DNA from: Bacillota bacterium
GTDB taxonomy: Bacteria > Bacillota > Clostridia > Peptostreptococcales > Anaerovoracaceae
Direction: 5' to 3'
DNA: 11,696 nucleotides
Assembly (NCBI GenBank): GCA_016284485.1
Contig: JAEEOX010000202.1
Location: 1-11,696, forward strand
The notes beneath the pieces were generated by a model. It worked only from the letters and a program-made list of their open reading frames with translations. It did not search any database and was not told the origin of the DNA. Positions 7,195-11,696 of the stretch are shown here, in pieces. Numbering within the stretch: the stretch's first letter is position 1; each line of letters starts with the position of its first letter. Made by a program: the position numbers and the translations under genes.

Positions 7195-8271
7195 ATGGCC
7201 TACGATCAGAATCAGAATCAAGAACATGCCTTCAAGACTTTTGCGAAGGATCTCAAGGGCGGGGAAGTCGCACCCGTTCTGTATTTCTATGGCGCTGAGG
7301 AGTATCTGATCGAGTGGGCTGTGAAGGAGATTGTGAAGAGGTGTCTTCCTAAGGACGCTGCCGGCATGGATCTGGAAGAACCTGACGGGGACACAGTGAC
7401 CCCTCAGGAGATCATAAGTTCCTGCGAGATGTTCAGCATGTTCGGATCCAGAAGGATCGTCTGGGTAAGAGAGGCTGCCGCACTGAAGAGCGACAATGCC
7501 GCAGGTTACGGGGAGAAGGGCCTTGAGGTCATCGAACGTTACCTGAAGGATCCCAATGCATCCACCATCCTTATCTTCAGCTCCCACGAAGTGAAGAATG
7601 ACTCCAAAGATAAGAAGGAGAAGAAGACGAAACTCAACAATCTCCTCCTTAAATATGCCAAGAGCTATGACTTCTGTCCTCTGGACAGGAAGACGCTCAG
7701 GGCATACATCAAAAAGAGACTTAAGGAAGCAGGCTGCGCCATGAGCGACGCGGACTGCGACTATCTCATAGACGCCACAGGCTATTACCACAGAGAGAGC
7801 GAGTACAGGATACTGGACCTGAACTCTGATCTGGACAAGATAGTGGCGCTCTCAGATGATACCGCCGGCAGGGCGGAGATCGACGAGGCAGTGCTGGGAG
7901 ACATGGACACCTACATCTTCGATTTCCTGGACTACATGTCCCAGAACCGGAAGTCGGATGCGTTCCTTCTTCTCAGCAACATGCTTTCAGCCAGGAGGGA
8001 CGTTTTCTCCATCCTGGGAAGCCTTATCAATCAGTTCGAACTGATGACAGAGGTCAAGGAACTCAAGGAGAACGCCTATGACCTGACGGCAATGTCCAAA
8101 GAACTCAAGGTCCATGAATTCAGGATCCGCAAGTCAATGACCGCGGGAAACAGGATGAGCCTTGAAAGGCTCAAGAGGATCCTGGTGGACCTCTATGAGA
8201 CAGATGCGGCCATAAAGAGGGGAGACATCGACGGAGGCGTGGCTCTGGAACTTCTCGTGGGGAGGATCTGA
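7195..8271 (+). CDS. holA: DNA polymerase III subunit delta
   Basis: The 358-residue delta subunit of the clamp loader, which opens the beta sliding clamp during replication in the cytoplasm. The N-terminal segment PVLYFYGAEEYLIEWAV (about 27-43) is the degenerate nucleotide-binding-fold start of delta (YG-x-E-x-YL) and lacks a Walker A lysine, as expected because delta does not hydrolyse ATP. The C-terminal collar domain is recognisable from the end, YETDAAIKRGDIDGGVALEL, matching the family pattern of an acidic/aromatic LYExDxxIKxG helix. Length is close to the usual 330-350. The ATG has GGAGGA 4 bases upstream. It begins 49 bases after comEC with its own candidate promoter, and its end supplies the ribosome binding site of the next gene, so the transporter is probably co-transcribed. 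Confidence 0.93.
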   Translation: MAYDQNQNQEHAFKTFAKDLKGGEVAPVLYFYGAEEYLIEWAVKEIVKRCLPKDAAGMDLEEPDGDTVTPQEIISSCEMFSMFGSRRIVWVREAAALKSDNAAGYGEKGLEVIERYLKDPNASTILIFSSHEVKNDSKDKKEKKTKLNNLLLKYAKSYDFCPLDRKTLRAYIKKRLKEAGCAMSDADCDYLIDATGYYHRESEYRILDLNSDLDKIVALSDDTAGRAEIDEAVLGDMDTYIFDFLDYMSQNRKSDAFLLLSNMLSARRDVFSILGSLINQFELMTEVKELKENAYDLTAMSKELKVHEFRIRKSMTAGNRMSLERLKRILVDLYETDAAIKRGDIDGGVALELLVGRI

Positions 8272-8272
8272 C

Positions 8273-9172
8273 ATGGACAGGTCCAGACAGATAAAGGCTG
8301 ACATGCAGCTTCTGCTCATTACCTTCTGCTGGGGAATTTCCTACGTTTTCACGAAACTCTGCCTCCAGCACATGAGCCCCATGATGCTCCTGGCTTACAG
8401 GTTCCTCATAGGTTTTGTCGTGGTGGCTGTGATCTTTCGCAAAAACCTTGTGAGGCTCAACGGAGTCACTTTGAAATACGCGCTTTTATGCGCGGTTTCT
8501 CTTTTTGTAACGTACGCTGCAGTGACCTACGGACAGTTGTACACCTCGTCCACCAAGGCCAGCTTCCTATGTGCTCTGACCACCATACTGACGCCCATAA
8601 TTGCGTTTTTTGTGCTGAAACAGAGGCAGGAGAAGAGTCTTGTGGTGGCGGTGGTCATCTGTTTCGTAGGAATAGCCCTAATGACTCTGGGAGAAGGTTT
8701 CCGGATCGACATGACGGAATTCAAGGGAGACATCCTCTGCATAATCTGTGCGGTCACCTATGCCATCAACCTGCTTACCGTTGAAAAGGCCGTAAGGACA
8801 GAAGGCGTGGATGCCGCTGGGCTGGGTGTGATACAGCTTCTGATCGTGGGGCTTCTGGATCTGGGACTTGCTGCTGTGAAGCACGAACTGGTACTGCCGG
8901 GGGATCCCGCGGTATGGGGAATGATCCTGGTGCTGGCTCTGCTCTGCACCGCCATGGCTCTGGTACTTCAGCCCATAGCCCAGAGGCATACAACGGCGTC
9001 ACACGTGGGGGTGATATATGCCCTGGAGCCGGTGTTTTCGGCCATTGCAGCCATGCTGATACTTCACGAGTTCATGACCTTCAGGAACTATGTGGGGGCG
9101 GCCCTCATGCTCATCAGCATATTCATAATGGAGATAGACTGGAGCAAAATAAAAAAGCAGGCAGACGGTTAA
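8273..9172 (+). CDS. EamA/DMT-superfamily transporter
   Basis: A 299-residue, very hydrophobic protein with about ten membrane helices in two related halves, the layout of EamA-family drug/metabolite transporters. The first half opens with LLLITFCWGISYVFTKLCL, the typical WG-x-x-[FY] first helix, and includes YTSSTKASFLCALTTILTPI. The second half begins near residue 150 with GDILCIICAVTYAINLL and carries the late-family signature SHVGVIYALEPVFSAIAAML. The lysine-rich end (KIKKQADG) is cytoplasmic. Such proteins export or import small metabolites, amino acids or drugs; the substrate cannot be inferred. The ATG lies one base after the holA stop, with GGAGG 7 bases upstream in the holA end, so expression is coupled to holA. 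Its TAA stop sits within the loop of the following terminator. Confidence 0.9.
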   Translation: MDRSRQIKADMQLLLITFCWGISYVFTKLCLQHMSPMMLLAYRFLIGFVVVAVIFRKNLVRLNGVTLKYALLCAVSLFVTYAAVTYGQLYTSSTKASFLCALTTILTPIIAFFVLKQRQEKSLVVAVVICFVGIALMTLGEGFRIDMTEFKGDILCIICAVTYAINLLTVEKAVRTEGVDAAGLGVIQLLIVGLLDLGLAAVKHELVLPGDPAVWGMILVLALLCTAMALVLQPIAQRHTTASHVGVIYALEPVFSAIAAMLILHEFMTFRNYVGAALMLISIFIMEIDWSKIKKQADG

Positions 9173-9183
9173 GTCTGTCTGCT
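9156..9183. terminator. bidirectional intrinsic terminator between the DMT transporter and recN
   Basis: AGCAGGCAGAC (9156-9166) pairs with GTCTGTCTGCT (9173-9183) as an 11-bp stem with one G-U pair and a 6-base loop that contains the transporter's TAA. The plus strand continues with CTTTGTCTTTTT. On the minus strand the A-rich 5' flank becomes TTTTTTATTTT, a strong tail for ending recN transcription. The stem overlaps the last codons of the transporter. Confidence 0.88.
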
Positions 9184-9204
9184 CTTTGTCTTTTTGTGAC
9201 CGGA

Positions 9205-10821
9205 TCATCTGCTCTGTTCTATGAGCTCACGTGCGGATCTCAGTGAATTCTCTGTTATTTGAGAACCGCTGATCAGGCGGGCGATCTCATTGACCTTCTG
9301 TTCATCGCTGAGATATTCCATGCGGGTGGAGGCTGAATGCTCTCCACTCTCTTTTATTATACTGAAGTTGTGGTCTCCCGCAGCAGCTATCTGGGGGAGG
9401 TGAGTTATGCAGATGACCTGGCGGTCTTTGGCAATGGACCTGAGTTTCCTGGCAACGACCGAGGCGGTGTAACCGGAGATACCGGTGTCTATCTCGTCGA
9501 AGATGACGGTGGGTACCGCATCATAGGCGCTGATCACATCTCTGAAGGCCAGCATGATCCTGGATATCTCTCCGCCGGAGGCGATCCTGTAGAGGGGTCT
9601 CAGCGGCTCACCCTTGTTGGTGGAGATAAGTATCTCAACATTGTCGATACCGTTCTCCTGAGGCTGTTCCATGGGAGTGATCTGTATCTTAAGATCAGTG
9701 TCGTTGAAATTCAGCTCCTTCAGTTCTTCAAGGATCCTTACTTCAAGTTCCGATGCGGCCTCCTGGCGTTTCGCGGTGAGGACGCTGCAGGAATTCAGAA
9801 GAGTGTTTCTCTTCTCGATGAGGTCCTTCTTGAGGGCAGCCTCCTGACTGTCGAAGTTCTCCACGGAGCTGATCTTCTGATCCAGTTCATCCTTGTATGA
9901 AAGTATGCCTTCGATGTCCATGGCGTACTTCCTCTTGAGGCTGTCGATGAGAGAAAGTCTGGATATGGCTTCGTCCAGATCATCTTCAGAGAAGCTGAGA
10001 GACTCTGTCAGACCTCCGATGGCAGATGACACGTCCTCCAGGTCATAATATATCCCTGTAAGCTTCTCCAAAAGGTCCGACAGCTCGTCGGACACGGAGG
10101 AAACGGATTCAAGAGCCCCGCGGGCTCTGGATATGAGATCCAGACCTGCGCCGTCAGATGAAAGGGAAGAGGAGGCTGTCGAGAGGGCCTCGAATATCCT
10201 TCCTGAATTCTTCATCATGGAGATCTTTTGCTCCAGCTCTGCGTCTTCTCCCGGAGTGAGGGATGCCCTTGCTATCTCAGAGGATTCAAATTTATAAAAA
10301 TCCAGATCGCGGGCGGTCTTCTTCCTGAGATTGAGCAGGGCGACCAGACGTGCCTTGGACTCAGAATATGCCTTGAAGTCTGCAGCCACTGCTTCCTTCG
10401 GACCCGCCACCAGATCGGGGCGGTAGCTGTCCAGAAGGTCAATGTGGGAAGCGGGATCCAGAAGGGTCTGGCTGTCATACTGACCGTGGATGTCCGCCAT
10501 CCTGTGGGAGAGCTCATTGAGCCTGGTGAGGGTGACCGCCTCGCCGTTGAGCTTGCAGACGTTCTTGCCCTGACGGTTCAGCTCCCGGTGGAGAACTATC
10601 TCTTCACCGTCCAGATCGCCGATGATCTCCACTGTGGCCTTGTCGGTGCCTGTTCGGATGCACGACGAATCAGCCCGGCTTCCGAGGGCCAGGCTGACAG
10701 CTTCGATGACTACGGATTTGCCGGCGCCGGTCTCTCCTGTGAAGACGTTGAGCCCGTCAAAAATATCCGTCTCTATATCCTCGATGAGGACGAAGTTTTG
10801 GATGTGGATGTGGTTGATCAT
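9205..10821 (-). CDS. recN: DNA repair ATPase RecN
   Basis: A 538-residue SMC-like ATPase that acts early in double-strand break repair, gathering DNA ends in the cytoplasm. The N-terminal ATPase half has HIQNFVLIEDIE and the Walker A motif GETGAGKS (29-36). A long charged helical region, about 155-370, forms the two antiparallel coiled-coil arms. The C-terminal half has the ABC signature IASGGEISR (Ser415 to Glu418), Walker B VIFDEID (439-445) and the switch histidine in THLPQI (His474). All ATPase motifs are intact and the length is near the family norm (about 550-575). The ATG lies 12 bases after the argR stop, with GAGG about 10 bases upstream, so it is the second gene of an argR-recN operon, an arrangement also known in Bacillus subtilis (ahrC-recN). 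No separate promoter or LexA box is visible directly before recN. Confidence 0.96.
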   Translation of the reverse strand: MINHIHIQNFVLIEDIETDIFDGLNVFTGETGAGKSVVIEAVSLALGSRADSSCIRTGTDKATVEIIGDLDGEEIVLHRELNRQGKNVCKLNGEAVTLTRLNELSHRMADIHGQYDSQTLLDPASHIDLLDSYRPDLVAGPKEAVAADFKAYSESKARLVALLNLRKKTARDLDFYKFESSEIARASLTPGEDAELEQKISMMKNSGRIFEALSTASSSLSSDGAGLDLISRARGALESVSSVSDELSDLLEKLTGIYYDLEDVSSAIGGLTESLSFSEDDLDEAISRLSLIDSLKRKYAMDIEGILSYKDELDQKISSVENFDSQEAALKKDLIEKRNTLLNSCSVLTAKRQEAASELEVRILEELKELNFNDTDLKIQITPMEQPQENGIDNVEILISTNKGEPLRPLYRIASGGEISRIMLAFRDVISAYDAVPTVIFDEIDTGISGYTASVVARKLRSIAKDRQVICITHLPQIAAAGDHNFSIIKESGEHSASTRMEYLSDEQKVNEIARLISGSQITENSLRSARELIEQSR

Positions 10822-10833
10822 TAAGTGTTAGCC

Positions 10834-11292
10834 TCAGTCAGATCCCTTGAGGATACGGTTGAATTCCTGGATGATCGCCGGAACGTTGGCCTTCTGGTCA
10901 ACGGCAACGAAGAGGGTGTTGTCACCCGCAATGGTCCCTACGATGTGGGCGATCCCCGAAGTGTCAACCGCTTCGCCTGCAGCGTTGCCGCAGCCCGAAA
11001 GGGTCTTGATAACGATGATGTTCTCAGCACTTTCGATGGAAACTACAGTATGCTTGAGTATCTTCTCAAACCTCTCCTTGAGGGGAAGATCATTGGAGCG
11101 GTTCACCGTGTAGCGGTACTTACCGTCGGGTGACAGCGCCTTCACAAGCTGGAGTTCCTTTATATCTCTGGATATTGTTGCCTGAGTTACCTCGAAACCT
11201 TCATCTTTAAGCATGGATGCAAGTTTATCCTGTGTATCGACATCATTGTTTTCGATTATTTCGATTATCTTGTTCTGTCTCATGTAACGCAT
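10834..11292 (-). CDS. argR: arginine repressor ArgR/AhrC
   Basis: A 152-residue DNA-binding protein that forms hexamers with L-arginine and represses arginine synthesis genes, sometimes activating arginine breakdown. The N-terminal winged helix (about 1-70) contains the recognition helix TQATISRDIKEL with Ser41-Arg42, the pair that contacts ARG boxes in the family. The C-terminal domain carries the arginine-binding and oligomerisation segment GTIAGDNTLF; position 125 is Asn, where many homologues have the second Asp of GDD. Length is typical (about 150). I chose the first ATG (11292) because GAGAGGTGG lies 6 bases before it; the ATG three codons later would be too far from it. It leads the argR-recN operon and is divergent from ruvC. 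Direct repeats over its candidate promoter may be an autoregulatory operator. Confidence 0.95.
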   Translation of the reverse strand: MRYMRQNKIIEIIENNDVDTQDKLASMLKDEGFEVTQATISRDIKELQLVKALSPDGKYRYTVNRSNDLPLKERFEKILKHTVVSIESAENIIVIKTLSGCGNAAGEAVDTSGIAHIVGTIAGDNTLFVAVDQKANVPAIIQEFNRILKGSD

Positions 11293-11330
11293 GCTTATCC
11301 ACCTCTCAATTCAGCGCAAAATACAATACC

Positions 11331-11351
11331 ATGTGGCATTATCCACCACAT
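11331..11351. repeat. short inverted repeat in the argR leader
   Basis: ATGTGG (11331-11336) and CCACAT (11346-11351) are perfect inverted arms separated by 9 bases. It lies just downstream of the predicted argR transcription start, so it could be an operator or a small hairpin in the leader RNA. It has no T-run and is not a terminator. Confidence 0.4.
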
Positions 11352-11353
11352 AT

Positions 11354-11382
11354 ACTTTAACATCTGCCGTGCATAAAATCAA
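11354..11382 (-). promoter_or_regulatory. candidate argR promoter
   Basis: On the minus strand TTGATT (11382-11377) is followed after 17 bases by TAAAGT (11359-11354), preceded by TGT to give an extended -10. Each hexamer matches four of six, so it is a weak, probably regulated promoter. Its -35 overlaps one of the two TGCATAAA repeats. No better pair was found in the gap. Confidence 0.4.
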
Positions 11383-11400
11383 GTAAACATGCATAAATCA
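11370..11400. repeat. tandem TGCATAAA repeats, candidate ArgR operator
   Basis: TGCATAAAATCA (11370-11381) and TGCATAAATCA (11390-11400) are direct repeats whose starts are 20 bases apart, close to two helical turns. ArgR operators are usually two boxes of about 18 bases placed 2-3 bases apart, and one half-site of the Bacillus consensus, ATKCA, is present here as ATGCA in each copy. The other half-site matches poorly. Autoregulation by ArgR is therefore a suggestion from spacing and position. Confidence 0.3.
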
Positions 11401-11434
11401 TTAAAAACAACAAAATATGAGCTTTAAAATGCGG

Positions 11435-11464
11435 TGGACAAACAAATGTTCCCTATGCTATACT
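11435..11464 (+). promoter_or_regulatory. SigA promoter of ruvC, extended -10
   Basis: TGGACA (11435-11440, five of six) is followed after 18 bases by TATACT (11459-11464, five of six), preceded by TGC to form an extended -10. Only six bases separate the -10 from the ruvC ATG, which puts the expected transcription start at or next to the A of the start codon. Confidence 0.65.
11439..11452. promoter_or_regulatory. candidate LexA (SOS) box in the ruvC promoter
   Basis: CAAACAAATGTTCC reads as GAAC-N4-GTTT on the minus strand. This matches the Bacillota LexA/DinR box CGAAC-N4-GTTCG at 8 of 10 positions, and agrees with GAAC-N4-GTTT variants known in clostridia. It lies in the -35/-10 spacer, a proper place for repression, in front of a gene that belongs to the SOS response in many bacteria. 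Confidence 0.5.
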
Positions 11465-11470
11465 TTTTGC

Positions 11471-11696
11471 ATGAGAATTTTAGGAATAGACCCGGGCTAC
11501 GCCATCCTGGGATGGGGCGTAGTGGACGTGGAGGGCAACCGTTTCAAGGCCGTTGCATACGACTCCATACTCACAGATAAAGATACGCCGATGCCCAAGA
11601 GGCTGAGCCAGCTTTATGACGGACTTCAGGAGATAATCGCAAAGTACTCTCCTGATGAAGCATCAATAGAGGAACTTTACTTTAACAACAACGCCA
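11471..11696 (+). CDS. ruvC: Holliday junction resolvase RuvC, N-terminal part
   Basis: The first 75 codons of RuvC, the endonuclease that cuts four-way DNA junctions made by recombination and works with the RuvAB branch-migration motor. The start MRILGIDPGYAILGWGVV is the family hallmark, with catalytic Asp7 in GIDPG; the second catalytic residue, Glu67, appears in SIEELYFNNN. The remainder, including the C-terminal acidic residues, lies beyond the window. The start is fixed by homology at the ATG at 11471, since nothing upstream resembles RuvC. There is no purine-rich ribosome binding site before it; the preceding bases are TTTTTGC, straight after the -10 element. It is divergent from argR and may be under LexA control. 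ruvA and ruvB often follow but cannot be seen here. Confidence 0.95.
   Translation, partial: MRILGIDPGYAILGWGVVDVEGNRFKAVAYDSILTDKDTPMPKRLSQLYDGLQEIIAKYSPDEASIEELYFNNNA

Noticed and set aside
7171..7791. Minus-strand open frame (206 codons) opposite holA
   Set aside because: A shadow of holA: no family resemblance, and it overlaps the start and promoter of a confident gene.
10228..10824. Plus-strand open frames opposite recN
   Set aside because: They mirror the codon structure of recN, including its Walker A region, and do not resemble known proteins.
1..11696. Search for mobile elements, CRISPR, toxin-antitoxin, phage-defence or biosynthetic clusters
   Set aside because: All complete genes belong to common chromosomal families, gaps are short, and no flanking direct repeats, transposase or repeat-spacer pattern was seen.

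Overview
This window reads as ordinary chromosomal DNA from a Gram-positive anaerobe-like bacterium, most likely Bacillota, class Clostridia. The evidence is the purine-rich ribosome binding sites, SigA-type promoters, a class A penicillin-binding protein with a lysine-rich cytoplasmic head and glycine-rich tail, an argR-recN pair, and a candidate clostridial-type LexA box. Base composition looks moderate, about half G+C by eye. I see no tRNA or rRNA gene, CRISPR array, insertion sequence, phage gene or attachment site. Almost every base lies in a recognisable gene or a short, purposeful intergenic gap.

Layout. (1) 1-1390, plus strand: the tail of an NhaC-type Na+/H+ antiporter, overlapped by an M20 metallopeptidase. 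(2) 1414-1442: a two-way terminator. (3) 1453-4878, minus strand: a large bifunctional PBP1A-like peptidoglycan synthase with all catalytic motifs and an unusual C-terminal pair of surface-protein-like repeats. (4) 4879-5027: a compact divergent control region with overlapping promoters. (5) 5028-9172, plus strand: comEC (DNA-uptake channel), holA (DNA polymerase III delta) with its own promoter on the comEC stop codon, and an EamA/DMT-family transporter. (6) 9156-9183: a second two-way terminator. (7) 9205-11292, minus strand: the argR-recN operon (arginine repressor and SMC-like repair ATPase). (8) 11293-11470: a divergent argR/ruvC control region. (9) 11471 to the window end, plus strand: the start of ruvC, the Holliday junction resolvase.

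How the genes fit together. comEC, holA, recN and ruvC all act in DNA uptake, replication or recombinational repair. The PBP builds the cell wall. argR links arginine level to transcription. The antiporter, peptidase and DMT transporter look like independent housekeeping or nutrient genes.

I do not see a new multi-gene system. The points most worth a second look are regulatory. The ruvC promoter carries a LexA-like box in its spacer, and its -10 is so close to the ATG that the message should be leaderless. The PBP promoter has a dyad filling its -35/-10 spacer. The best ribosome binding site in front of comEC serves an out-of-frame ATG, which a one-base change in a G5 run would join to comEC. 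The PBP also carries repeat modules more typical of surface proteins.
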